A stretch of DNA of 64,000 nt, taken from positions 7,014 to 71,013 of the forward strand of contig JAZSIU010000047.1 in assembly GCA_045533955.1 (NCBI GenBank), read 5' to 3'. Shown here piece by piece: positions 17,068-25,586 of this stretch. This DNA is from HGM04593 sp045533955 (GTDB lineage Bacteria > Bacteroidota > Bacteroidia > Bacteroidales > Bacteroidaceae). The notes beneath the pieces were generated by a model, which made no database searches, was not told the origin of the DNA, and was given only the letters and a program-made list of their open reading frames with translations. Numbering within the stretch: the first letter of the stretch is position 1; each line of letters begins with the position of its first letter. Position numbers and translations under genes: made by a program.

Positions 17068-18546
17068 ATGGCAGAATTAAAAGATTTAACCAAACGCAGC
17101 GAGAGTTACTCACAGTGGTACAACGACCTTGTAATAAAAGCCGACCTTGCCGAGCAATCGCCCGTGCGCGGCTGTATGGTGATAAAGCCTTACGGCTACG
17201 CAATATGGGAGAAGATACAGCGCACGCTCGACGATATGTTCAAAGAGACAGGCCACGTAAACGCCTATTTTCCCCTGCTTATTCCAAAATCGTTCCTCAG
17301 CCGCGAGGCCGAGCACGTCGAGGGATTCGCCAAGGAGTGTGCCGTTGTAACCCACTACCGTCTTAAAAACTCGGCCGATGGCAGCGGAGTAGTTGTTGAC
17401 CCCGCAGCCAAGCTCGAGGAGGAGATGATAATCCGCCCCACATCCGAGACAATCATCTGGAGCACATACAAGAATTGGATACAATCGTACCGCGACCTCC
17501 CCATTATGGTCAACCAATGGGCCAACGTAATGCGTTGGGAGATGCGCACCCGTCTGTTCCTGCGCACCGCCGAGTTTCTGTGGCAAGAGGGCCACACAGC
17601 CCACGCCACAAAAGAGGAGGCCGAGAAAGAGGCACAGACAATGCTCCACGTATATAACGACTTTGCCAACAACTATATGGCACTGCCCGTCATAATGGGC
17701 GTAAAATCGGCCAACGAGCGCTTCGCCGGCGCCCTCGACACATACACAATCGAGGGACTTATGCAGGATGGAAAAGCCCTTCAGTGCGGAACATCACACT
17801 TCCTCGGACAGAATTTCGCAAAGGCCTTCAACGTACAATTTGTCGATAAGAACAACAAACTCGACTACGTGTGGGCAACCTCTTGGGGCGTATCCACCCG
17901 TCTTATGGGCGCACTCATAATGACCCACTCCGACGACAACGGCCTTGTGCTGCCCCCCGCCCTCGCCCCCATACAAGTGGTAATTATCCCCATCTACAAG
18001 AATCAGGCCCAGCTCGACACAATAGACGCAAAAGTATCCGAGCTCACAGCCGAGTTGCGCAAAATGGGCATCAGCGTAAAATATGACAATGCCGACAACC
18101 GTCGTCCCGGATTCAAATTTGCCGACTACGAGCTCAAAGGCGTTCCCGTGCGCCTCGTGCTTGGTGCACGCGACCTCGAGAATGGCACAATAGAGGTGAT
18201 GCGCCGCGACACACTGCAAAAGGAGACACGTAGCATCGACGGCATTACAACCTACGTAAAAGAGTTGCTCGACGACATACAGAAGAATCTGCATAAGAAA
18301 GCCCTCGATATGCGCGAGGCCAACACACGCAGCGTCGATACATACGACGAGTTTAAAGTCGAGATTGAGAAAGGCGGCTTTATCCTTGCCCATTGGGACG
18401 GCACCCCCGAGACCGAGGAGCAGATAAAGAACGACACAAAGGCCACAATCCGCTGTATCCCCATAGGCTGGGACGAGACACCCGGCACCTGTATGGTAAC
18501 CGGTAAGCCCTCGGCACGTCGCGTACTCTTTGCACGAGCCTACTAA
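17068..18546 (+). CDS. proS: Prolyl-tRNA synthetase (eukaryotic/archaeal type)
   Basis: Charges tRNA-Pro. It has 492 residues and class II motifs: motif 2 region MRWEMRTRLFLRTAEFLWQEGHTAH, and PTSETI for proline binding. It lacks the editing insertion of the bacterial E. coli-type enzyme and carries the C-terminal extension of the archaeal-like form (ending in GKPSARRVLFARAY). This form is usual in Bacteroidota. The start MAELKDLTKRSESYSQWY is preferred over an in-frame upstream codon at 17026 that lies in the promoter. A terminator follows. Confidence 0.97.
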   Translation: MAELKDLTKRSESYSQWYNDLVIKADLAEQSPVRGCMVIKPYGYAIWEKIQRTLDDMFKETGHVNAYFPLLIPKSFLSREAEHVEGFAKECAVVTHYRLKNSADGSGVVVDPAAKLEEEMIIRPTSETIIWSTYKNWIQSYRDLPIMVNQWANVMRWEMRTRLFLRTAEFLWQEGHTAHATKEEAEKEAQTMLHVYNDFANNYMALPVIMGVKSANERFAGALDTYTIEGLMQDGKALQCGTSHFLGQNFAKAFNVQFVDKNNKLDYVWATSWGVSTRLMGALIMTHSDDNGLVLPPALAPIQVVIIPIYKNQAQLDTIDAKVSELTAELRKMGISVKYDNADNRRPGFKFADYELKGVPVRLVLGARDLENGTIEVMRRDTLQKETRSIDGITTYVKELLDDIQKNLHKKALDMREANTRSVDTYDEFKVEIEKGGFILAHWDGTPETEEQIKNDTKATIRCIPIGWDETPGTCMVTGKPSARRVLFARAY

Positions 18547-18613
18547 ACTAAAACACCTCTTGCACCCAAAGAACTTAAAACTCGGGCGTGCCATAGGATA
18601 AAAGACAAAAAAG

Positions 18614-18656
18614 CCCTGCCCCATTTGTTAAATTTCATCAACAAATGAGGCAGGGG
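18614..18656 (+). terminator. Terminator after proS
   Basis: CCCTGCC(CC)ATTTGTT pairs with AACAAATGAGGCAGGG, followed by an AT-rich tract. Confidence 0.75.
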
Positions 18657-18692
18657 TAAATTATTTTCAAACACATTTCAAATAACAGAATT

Positions 18693-21152
18693 ATGAAAAG
18701 CCTAAAGCACTGTTTAACAATTGCTTTTACACTACTTTTTGCAACCACCAACGCCCAAATACCCGATAACACATTCGAAGCCGAGGGACTGCAATACAGA
18801 ATCATCGACAGCGAGGCAAAATATGTCGAGGTAACAAAAGGCAAAAATAATCCCTCGGGCGATATTATCATCCCCGAGATAGTAAATTACAACGGCACAG
18901 CCTACACCGTAAAATACATAGGCGCAGGAGCATTCGGCTATAACAGTCAAATAACATCCGTTTCACTGCCAAAAAGCATCGAAATAATCCGTAAAAATGC
19001 ATTTATAGATTGTAATGGACTAACGAGCATAAATTTATCCGAGAACCTAAAATCAATATACGACAAAGCATTCTCGAACTGCACAAGCCTCACAAGCATC
19101 AAAATTCCCAAAAGCGTTACAGGAATAAAGCCCGACGCATTTTGGGGCTGCCTCTCGCTCGACAGCATCACAGTCGAAGAGGGCAACACCGTTTACGACA
19201 GCCGTAACAACTGCAACGCCATAATCCTCACTAAGCTCTCGGGGCTTCTTACCGGAAGCAACAACACCGTCATTCCCGAAGGCATTGAGATTATAGGCGA
19301 AGGAGCATTCTCGAGACGTCAGAAACTCACAAGCATCGTAATTCCCGGGAGCGTTACAACCATAGGACGCAACGCTTTTTATTGCTGCACCAACATACAG
19401 AGCATAAGCCTCCCCGAGAGCATTGATTATATCGACGAGGGCACTTTTATGGGTTGCACCAAGCTCGAGAGCATAAAAATCCCCGAGAGAGTCGAAGCAA
19501 TAGCATCGGCAGCCTTCGAAGGGTGCCTTTCACTGAAAAGCATCGTAATACCAGAAAATGTTGTACAAATTGAGCCCAATATACTGAAAGGATGCGTATC
19601 ACTCGAAAGCATCGTCGTTGCCCCCGGGAATAAAGTCTTTGACAGTCGCGACAACTGCAACGCCATTATCTCAAAAACCAACAATCATCTTATTTTAGGC
19701 TGCAAGAACAGCACAATCCCCTCGTCAATAAGAGTAATTAAAAAAGAGACATTAGCAAACTGCGCCGGCCTTAAAAGCATAGTAATTCCCGAGGGAGTAA
19801 CCGTCATTGGAGCAAACGCCTTTGCCAACTGCAAAGACCTCGAGAGCATAGTAATATCCGCAAGCGTAACAAGCATCGGCAGCGGAGCATTCAAAAGCTG
19901 TCCGGCACTATCGAGCATCACAGTCGCCCCGAATAACCCCATATACAGCAGCCCCGAGGGCTGCAACGCCATCATCCACAACGAAAAGAAACTGCTGATA
20001 TTAGGCTGCAAAAACAGCACAATCCCCCATTTTGCAGAAGCAATCAACGACTATGCATTTGAGCGCTGTATGGGGCTGACAAGCATTGTAATACCCAAAA
20101 ATATCAAACGCATCGACAAAGGCGCATTCGAGCACTGCAAAAATCTTAAAAGCGTAACACTAAGCAATAGTATCGAGAGCATAGGCAGCACGGCATTTTC
20201 GTTCTGCGAGAGCCTCGAGAGCATAGTCATTCCCAAGAGCATCGCCAAAATAGAGGATTTTTCCTTCTCGAATTGCACTGCGCTGACTAATGTTACAATT
20301 GAGAATGGAATAAGAACAATCGAAGCAGGAGCCTTCAACAGTTGCAGCAATCTCAAAAGCATCACAATACCAGCAAGCGTACGAGAAATAAATGTCGGCG
20401 CCTTTGCGCATTGCAAGGCACTTACCGAGGTAACAATAGAAGAGGGAGTAGGAATAATTGGAGCAATGGCCTTTGCCAACTGCACAAGCCTCACAGGCAT
20501 TACACTCCCCGCAAGCGTTACCCTAATTGACGAAAGTGCATTCTCGGACTGCGCAGCGCTGACAAATGTAACAATGAAAGAGGGCCTGACACGCATTGGA
20601 GAGAAAGCCTTTGCAGGCTGCAAGAGCCTCACCGACATTACAATCCCAGCAAGCACATCCCGAATTAGGGCCTACGCATTCTCGGGCTGCACCGCTCTTA
20701 CAAATATCACGCTATCCAAAGAGACAAAAATAACAGCCGACGCCATTGAAGGATGCAACAACATTAAAGAAGTAAGATACGGCGATGAAACCCTTACATT
20801 AGACGACTTTAAGACAAGAATACCCGCCCAACTCAACGTATATACGGTAGTAGAACAACAGCCCGAATTCCCCGGCGGGATGAAGCCACTAATGGAATAT
20901 CTTAAAAATAATATCAATTACCCGAGTGAGAGCCGCAGAAACAACAGGCAAGGAAAAGTTTATGTAACTTTTATTGTTGACACCGACGGCTCAATATTTG
21001 ATGTCGAGATATTCAAAAGCTCGGGCGACAAAAACCTAGACAATGAGGCCGTACGCGTTGTAAAGGGTATGCCCAAATGGAAGCCCGGAATGCAAGCCGG
21101 CAAAAATGTCAGCGTACAATTTACACTCCCCGTAGTATTCCGTCTGATATAA
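18693..21152 (+). CDS. Secreted BspA-type leucine-rich repeat protein with C-terminal TonB domain
   Basis: An 819-residue exported protein. Signal peptide at 1-22 (FTLLFATTNAQ). From about residue 45 to 705 it consists of LRR_5 (BspA/TpLRR) repeats of about 23 residues with the pattern AF..C..L.SI.IP.SV..I. About two dozen are recognisable, some interrupted by a longer insert (CNAII...L..GCKNSTIP). The last 100 residues are a TonB C-terminal domain (QPEFPGGMKPLMEYL, GKVYVTFIVDTDGSI, MPKWKPGMQAGK, LPVVFRLI). There is no N-terminal membrane anchor or proline-rich arm of a true TonB. BspA repeats usually bind host proteins or other cells; the fused TonB domain suggests contact with a partner in the envelope. 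Confidence 0.92.
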   Translation: MKSLKHCLTIAFTLLFATTNAQIPDNTFEAEGLQYRIIDSEAKYVEVTKGKNNPSGDIIIPEIVNYNGTAYTVKYIGAGAFGYNSQITSVSLPKSIEIIRKNAFIDCNGLTSINLSENLKSIYDKAFSNCTSLTSIKIPKSVTGIKPDAFWGCLSLDSITVEEGNTVYDSRNNCNAIILTKLSGLLTGSNNTVIPEGIEIIGEGAFSRRQKLTSIVIPGSVTTIGRNAFYCCTNIQSISLPESIDYIDEGTFMGCTKLESIKIPERVEAIASAAFEGCLSLKSIVIPENVVQIEPNILKGCVSLESIVVAPGNKVFDSRDNCNAIISKTNNHLILGCKNSTIPSSIRVIKKETLANCAGLKSIVIPEGVTVIGANAFANCKDLESIVISASVTSIGSGAFKSCPALSSITVAPNNPIYSSPEGCNAIIHNEKKLLILGCKNSTIPHFAEAINDYAFERCMGLTSIVIPKNIKRIDKGAFEHCKNLKSVTLSNSIESIGSTAFSFCESLESIVIPKSIAKIEDFSFSNCTALTNVTIENGIRTIEAGAFNSCSNLKSITIPASVREINVGAFAHCKALTEVTIEEGVGIIGAMAFANCTSLTGITLPASVTLIDESAFSDCAALTNVTMKEGLTRIGEKAFAGCKSLTDITIPASTSRIRAYAFSGCTALTNITLSKETKITADAIEGCNNIKEVRYGDETLTLDDFKTRIPAQLNVYTVVEQQPEFPGGMKPLMEYLKNNINYPSESRRNNRQGKVYVTFIVDTDGSIFDVEIFKSSGDKNLDNEAVRVVKGMPKWKPGMQAGKNVSVQFTLPVVFRLI

Positions 21153-21173
21153 TCCATTGTCGCACAGCACATA

Positions 21174-21210
21174 AGAACAATAGGAGGCTTTAGGCCTCCT
21201 ATTATTCTTA
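21174..21210 (+). terminator. Terminator after the LRR-TonB gene
   Basis: AATAGGAGGC pairs with GCCTCCTATT; flanking AAGAA/TTCTT extends the stem. Confidence 0.85.
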
Positions 21211-21233
21211 TATTATCATCACAAATAAAATTA

Positions 21234-22274
21234 TCACTTTATTATAGCATTCTTTTTAAACAGCTTCGAGACGGCGCGCTTAATCTTGAACACGTTACGC
21301 TTAATCATATAATTCTTTATATTATGCCAGCTGTGCATTGATTTTGCAGGCTTTATAACGACACGGGCCCGAGGCCTGTCGGCATCGAGGCGGTCGAGGC
21401 ACGACGCAATATAGTTGAACATATTATACTCCTCGAGCACAAGCTCCTTACACTGTTTGATAAGCGGACGAGCCTTTTCATAGGCATCCTGCTCGATTAA
21501 CGCGTCGATTATGCGCACGGCCCCCTCAAAATCATCGACATCTATTGCTGCAAGCGAGCCTTCGGGAAAATAGTCGTGTACATTTGTGCAGCCAAAATAT
21601 ATCGGAAAACTCTCGCCCAAGAAACTATCGGCAAGTTTTTCAGTCCAATAGTATCGGCTGGCGCTGTTCTCTATTGCAATGTGATATTTATAGGGGGCAA
21701 CGACGTCCAATTTATCGTCAAAGTCATTGTATCCTCGTCCAAAGACATCGAGTTTGTCGCCGTAATACTCCTTAAGCCTCTCGACAAATTCTATCCGCTT
21801 TACGTGCCCTTTTGTAAAGGCTTTATTGCTGCTGACAACAGAAATCAGCTTGGTCTTTTCGGGCGTCGCAGCAGCCTTGAACGTGTCATAATCGACTTTT
21901 GCTTTGGGAACAAACTGTGCGAACGATGCGCCTGCGAACCACGGAAGAATAGGCGGAGTGTATATCACATTCCTGTGCTTTAGTGTCTCTTGACACGAGC
22001 ACACCATTCCAAATTGTCGGCAATAGTTGTCGGGGTAGGCAAGCACCGAGAGCGGCTCGCTTGTCGTAAGGACTACATTTTCGGGGGCCACGTTAAATAT
22101 CATATCCCCCTTGTGGCCCTTGCCGCGCACAACCACAAAATCGGGGTCGGGGATAATCTCATTGACGTAGAATTTATATTTTCCACAAGCCGAGACTCCC
22201 TCGCCCTTATGCGTCTGACGTAGCACCCATTTTTCGGCCTCGCTCCGACCGTTTATCAATATGACCTTATACAT
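21234..22274 (-). CDS. GT10 fucosyltransferase
   Basis: A 346-residue enzyme of CAZy family GT10, which transfers L-fucose from GDP-fucose, typically alpha-1,3/4 to GlcNAc. The donor-binding signature is clear in the C-terminal half: YKYHIAIENSASRYYWTEKL, then ADSFLGESFPIYFGCTNVHDYF. A basic C-terminal tail (VFKIKRAVSKLFKKN) could hold it at the inner membrane, as in Helicobacter enzymes. It starts 6 bases after the stop of the LpxL-like acyltransferase, so the two are co-transcribed. That placement suggests fucosylation of LPS or a surface glycan. Confidence 0.9.
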   Translation of the reverse strand: MYKVILINGRSEAEKWVLRQTHKGEGVSACGKYKFYVNEIIPDPDFVVVRGKGHKGDMIFNVAPENVVLTTSEPLSVLAYPDNYCRQFGMVCSCQETLKHRNVIYTPPILPWFAGASFAQFVPKAKVDYDTFKAAATPEKTKLISVVSSNKAFTKGHVKRIEFVERLKEYYGDKLDVFGRGYNDFDDKLDVVAPYKYHIAIENSASRYYWTEKLADSFLGESFPIYFGCTNVHDYFPEGSLAAIDVDDFEGAVRIIDALIEQDAYEKARPLIKQCKELVLEEYNMFNYIASCLDRLDADRPRARVVIKPAKSMHSWHNIKNYMIKRNVFKIKRAVSKLFKKNAIIK

Positions 22275-22280
22275 AATAGT

Positions 22281-23234
22281 TTATGATTTTTGTTGCGCAC
22301 GCTCGGCCAGACGTCTGCGGTCTTCTACCCGCTTGCGCTCGCGCTCAATCTGTCCCTGTCGTGTGCGTTTCCACCTATTGTGCGTCCACAGCCACAATTC
22401 GGGCTGTTCCCTGATGTTTTTTTCAAGAATTTCGTAGTACATATTGGTGAGCTCGTTCTCGGGCAACAGCGAGGCATCCTCGGCCATAAAATCGAAATTG
22501 GCGATATATTTTCCACGTCTCACACGCTTAAAGTGCATAAAAAAGACTGCGCTTTTTGTGCGCTGTGCAATTTTTTCAGTACCCGTGAACACCGGTGTAT
22601 CTTGGTTCATAAATGTTACCCAATGGTGAATAGACTCCCACGTCGGCACTTGGTCGGCAATAAAGCCTATGAGAAATTGTTTGCCTTGCCGGCCAATATC
22701 GACAATGCGGCGCAGAGTGGCCTTCATTGCAATATTCTCGGACGAATATTGATTGCGCAGTTTCTGAAAGAATCGGTCGAAATGTTCATTCTCGAGCGGG
22801 TGGTAAATTTGTCCTATTACCACATTGTCGTTATTTATCCACAGCGGCATAGAGGTTGCAAACTCCCAATTGAACGAATGCGACATATACACAACGGCCG
22901 AACGCCCCTCGCCCAGCACACGGTTCACCTCGTCGAGGCCGGTAAATTGCAAACGTTTACGCACCTTTTCGGCGCTCATTCCATAGAGTTTCATCGCCTC
23001 GACAAAATAGTCGCACAACGAATGATAGAATTTTTTCTCAATCTTAACAATCTCGCCGAGGCTTTTCTCAGGGAACGAGAGTGTAAGATTTTTTCGCACA
23101 ATCTTACGGCGGTATCGCACAAGATAATATATCGGGTAAAAAATAAGGTCAGAAAACAGATAAAGAACCTTTAGGGGCAGCAGAGACATTAAAACCCAAA
23201 ATCCCCTTACAATATAAAAAATCAGAGCCGACAT
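22281..23234 (-). CDS. LpxL/HtrB-family lipid A acyltransferase
   Basis: About 317 residues. A hydrophobic N-terminal segment (FYIVRGFWVLMSLLPLKVLYLFSDL) anchors it in the inner membrane. The catalytic HX4(D/E) motif is HSFNWE, followed by GFIADQVPT and the LWLWTHNRWKR motif. LpxL-type enzymes add secondary fatty acids to lipid A. The ATG at 23234 (MSALIFY) is preferred to an in-frame codon at 23261. It begins 48 bases downstream of tRNA-Arg on the same strand and is directly followed by the fucosyltransferase gene. Confidence 0.92.
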   Translation of the reverse strand: MSALIFYIVRGFWVLMSLLPLKVLYLFSDLIFYPIYYLVRYRRKIVRKNLTLSFPEKSLGEIVKIEKKFYHSLCDYFVEAMKLYGMSAEKVRKRLQFTGLDEVNRVLGEGRSAVVYMSHSFNWEFATSMPLWINNDNVVIGQIYHPLENEHFDRFFQKLRNQYSSENIAMKATLRRIVDIGRQGKQFLIGFIADQVPTWESIHHWVTFMNQDTPVFTGTEKIAQRTKSAVFFMHFKRVRRGKYIANFDFMAEDASLLPENELTNMYYEILEKNIREQPELWLWTHNRWKRTRQGQIERERKRVEDRRRLAERAQQKS

Positions 23235-23282
23235 TTTATTGTATTTTAAATAGTTGACCAATAGAACATTGCATTTATTGAG

Positions 23283-23356
23283 TGACTCCGCTGGGATTCA
23301 AACCCAGGACCTTCGGAACCGGAATCCGATGCTCTATTCAGCTAAGCTACGGAGCC
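23283..23356 (-). tRNA. tRNA-Arg (CCG)
   Basis: Read on the minus strand, acceptor GGCTCCG pairs with CGGAGTC and the discriminator base is A. The D arm is GCTTAGCTGAATAGAGC, the anticodon stem TCGGA/TCCGA encloses TTCCGGT with anticodon CCG, and the T arm is CTGGG-TTTGAAT-CCCAG. 74 bases; CCA is not encoded. Confidence 0.95.
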
Positions 23357-23514
23357 CTCATAAACTCGGCAAACGCACAATTGGCATTAGACGACGCGAA
23401 GATAATGATTTTTTTCGCATTTCAGACGTTATTTTATCATTTTATGCATCATTATCTACTTTATCCGAATAAAAAATATATGCCTTTTCTCTTGCAGCAA
23501 TCTATAAATTACAT

Positions 23515-23522
23515 TATCTTCG
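23515..23522 (+). promoter_or_regulatory. asnA promoter -7 element
   Basis: TATCTTCG followed by C, 74 bases before the ATG. Confidence 0.55.
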
Positions 23523-23596
23523 CAAGCAAAATAAGGCTTAAAACTAAATTTAGAAAAGCATTTTTACAAAATTAACTACAATTTGTCAACAGATAA

Positions 23597-24634
23597 ATGA
23601 AACTCTTTAAGCTCCCGACACCCTACCAACCGCTGCTCGACCTTAAGCAAACTGAGCTGGCCATTAAACAGATAAAGGAGATTTTTCAGTTGAACCTTTC
23701 ATCGACTCTGCGTCTCAGACGTGTTACCGCGCCACTCTTCGTGCTTCAAGGTACAGGCCTGAACGACGACCTCACAGGGCACGAAAATGCCGTCAGCTTC
23801 CCCATTCAGGATATGAACGGTGCCGTTGCCGAGGTTGTCCACTCGCTTGCAAAATGGAAACGCGTTACCCTTGCCGACTACAACATAAAAGTAGGCAACG
23901 GAATATACACAGATATGAATGCGATACGCGCGCACGAGGAACTCGACAATCTGCACTCGCTTTACGTTGACCAATGGGATTGGGAGCGCACAATAAGCCC
24001 CGAGCAACGCACAATGAGCTTTCTGCGCGGCATTGTTACCCGCATTTATTCGGCTATCAGACGCACCGAATTTACCATAAGCGAGCATTATCCGCAGCTC
24101 GAAGCCACCCTGCCGCACGACATCTTCTTCATCCACTCCGAGGAGCTGCGCCGGCTCTACCCCACGCTCTCGGCCAAAGAGCGCGAGGAAGAGATAACCC
24201 GCGAGCATAAGGCAGTGTTTATAATAGGCATAGGAGATAAGTTGGGCGACGGCGAGCCGCACGACAATCGCGCCCCCGACTACGACGACTACAGCACCCC
24301 CAACGAAGAGGGCTACAACGGCCTTAACGGCGACCTTTTAATATGGTCGGACGTGCTTGGGAAATCGGTCGAGTTATCCTCTATGGGTATCCGCGTCGAT
24401 AAAAAGGCGCTTCTGCACCAGCTGAAACTATCTGATAAAGAGGAGCGCAAGGAACTCTATTTTCACCGCCGCTTGCTCGACGACACGCTGCCGCTTAGCA
24501 TCGGAGGAGGCATCGGACAGTCGCGTCTGTGTATGCTGCTGCTTAAAAAGGCACACATTGGCGAGATTCAGGCCAGCATCTGGCCCGATGAGATGCGCAA
24601 AGAGTGCTTAAAGCAAAATATACACCTTATATAA
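23597..24634 (+). CDS. asnA: Aspartate-ammonia ligase (asparagine synthetase A)
   Basis: Makes asparagine from aspartate, ammonia and ATP. The 345-residue protein has the class II synthetase fold of AsnA: APLFVLQGTGLNDDLTG near residue 48, QDMNGAVAEVVHSLAKWKR, TDMNAIRAHEELDNLHS, YVDQWDWE and the C-terminal GGGIGQSRLCMLLL (motif 3). Normal length. The ung gene follows after 13 bases and is likely co-transcribed. Confidence 0.97.
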   Translation: MKLFKLPTPYQPLLDLKQTELAIKQIKEIFQLNLSSTLRLRRVTAPLFVLQGTGLNDDLTGHENAVSFPIQDMNGAVAEVVHSLAKWKRVTLADYNIKVGNGIYTDMNAIRAHEELDNLHSLYVDQWDWERTISPEQRTMSFLRGIVTRIYSAIRRTEFTISEHYPQLEATLPHDIFFIHSEELRRLYPTLSAKEREEEITREHKAVFIIGIGDKLGDGEPHDNRAPDYDDYSTPNEEGYNGLNGDLLIWSDVLGKSVELSSMGIRVDKKALLHQLKLSDKEERKELYFHRRLLDDTLPLSIGGGIGQSRLCMLLLKKAHIGEIQASIWPDEMRKECLKQNIHLI

Positions 24635-24647
24635 ATACGTAAAAGCA

Positions 24648-25319
24648 ATGGGCATACACGTAAAAATTGAGGAGAGCTGGAGAGAGCGCCTCGCCCCCGA
24701 ATTCGAGAAGCCCTATTTCGAGGCGCTCACCAATTTTGTGCGCAACGAATATAGCGGAGCGACGCCTATTTATCCGCCGGCAAAGCTAATTTTCAACGCC
24801 TTCGACCACTGCCCCTTCAACGACGTAAAGGTCGTAATTTTGGGACAAGACCCTTATCACGGTGCGGGGCAGGCAAACGGGCTCTGCTTCTCGGTGAACA
24901 AGGGCGTACCCTTTCCCCCATCGCTGATGAATATCTTCAAAGAGATTGCGAGCGACACGGGCGCCCCCATACCCTCTGACGGCGACCTTACCCGTTGGAG
25001 CGAGCAAGGAGTGCTTCTGCTGAATGCTACACTGACGGTGCGTGCCGCAAGTGCCGGCTCGCACCAAAATAAAGGGTGGGAACAGTTCACTGACGCCGTA
25101 ATACAATCCCTTGCCTGCGAGCGCGAGAATTTAGTCTTTATCCTCTGGGGCAGCTATGCACAGAAGAAAGGCGCATTCATCGACCGCAGTCGCCATCTGG
25201 TACTTGCCTCACCCCACCCCTCGCCCTTATCAGCCTATCACGGATTCTTTGGAAACCATCACTTTACACTCACCAACGACTATTTAAAGGCTCACGGCAA
25301 AAGCCCGATAGAATGGTAA
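24648..25319 (+). CDS. ung: Uracil-DNA glycosylase
   Basis: Removes uracil from DNA as the first step of base excision repair. The 223-residue protein has the water-activating motif VVILGQDPYHGAGQANGLCFSV (family 1 GQDPYH) and the DNA-intercalating loop HPSPLSAYHGFFG. Normal length, cytosolic. Second gene of the asnA transcript, followed by a terminator. Confidence 0.97.
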   Translation: MGIHVKIEESWRERLAPEFEKPYFEALTNFVRNEYSGATPIYPPAKLIFNAFDHCPFNDVKVVILGQDPYHGAGQANGLCFSVNKGVPFPPSLMNIFKEIASDTGAPIPSDGDLTRWSEQGVLLLNATLTVRAASAGSHQNKGWEQFTDAVIQSLACERENLVFILWGSYAQKKGAFIDRSRHLVLASPHPSPLSAYHGFFGNHHFTLTNDYLKAHGKSPIEW

Positions 25320-25325
25320 ACTACA

Positions 25326-25358
25326 AAAAAACAGACGATGATTTTCGTCTGTTTTTTT
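25326..25358 (+). terminator. Terminator after ung
   Basis: AAAACAGACGA pairs with TCGTCTGTTTT, then a T run. Confidence 0.9.
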
Positions 25359-25389
25359 ACTTTTTTGCTCCTAAACTACTACTAAAAAA

Positions 25390-25524
25390 TGGTTACTTTA
25401 CCATTGAATTTCTTTTTTATTGCGCAATATTTATTTAAAAGTTACCTTTTGCACGTATTATATGCAACTGTTCTTGAAATTGAAGAATGACTAATTGATT
25501 CTATCCACAGTTAATTCCTACTGA
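25390..25524 (+). repeat. Dispersed intergenic repeat, copy 1
   Basis: About 135 bases that match, at roughly 80% identity by eye, the reverse complement of 63766-63906. Shared blocks are CATTGAATTTCTTTTTTAT, AAAAGTTACCT, ACGTATTATATGCA and CTGTTCTTGA. No open reading frame covers it. Function unknown. Confidence 0.75.
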
Positions 25525-25586
25525 ACAAAAAAAAATTGCGTTATACACACGACTTGCAACCACAGACAGCCCTGAAGAAAGAGGGG

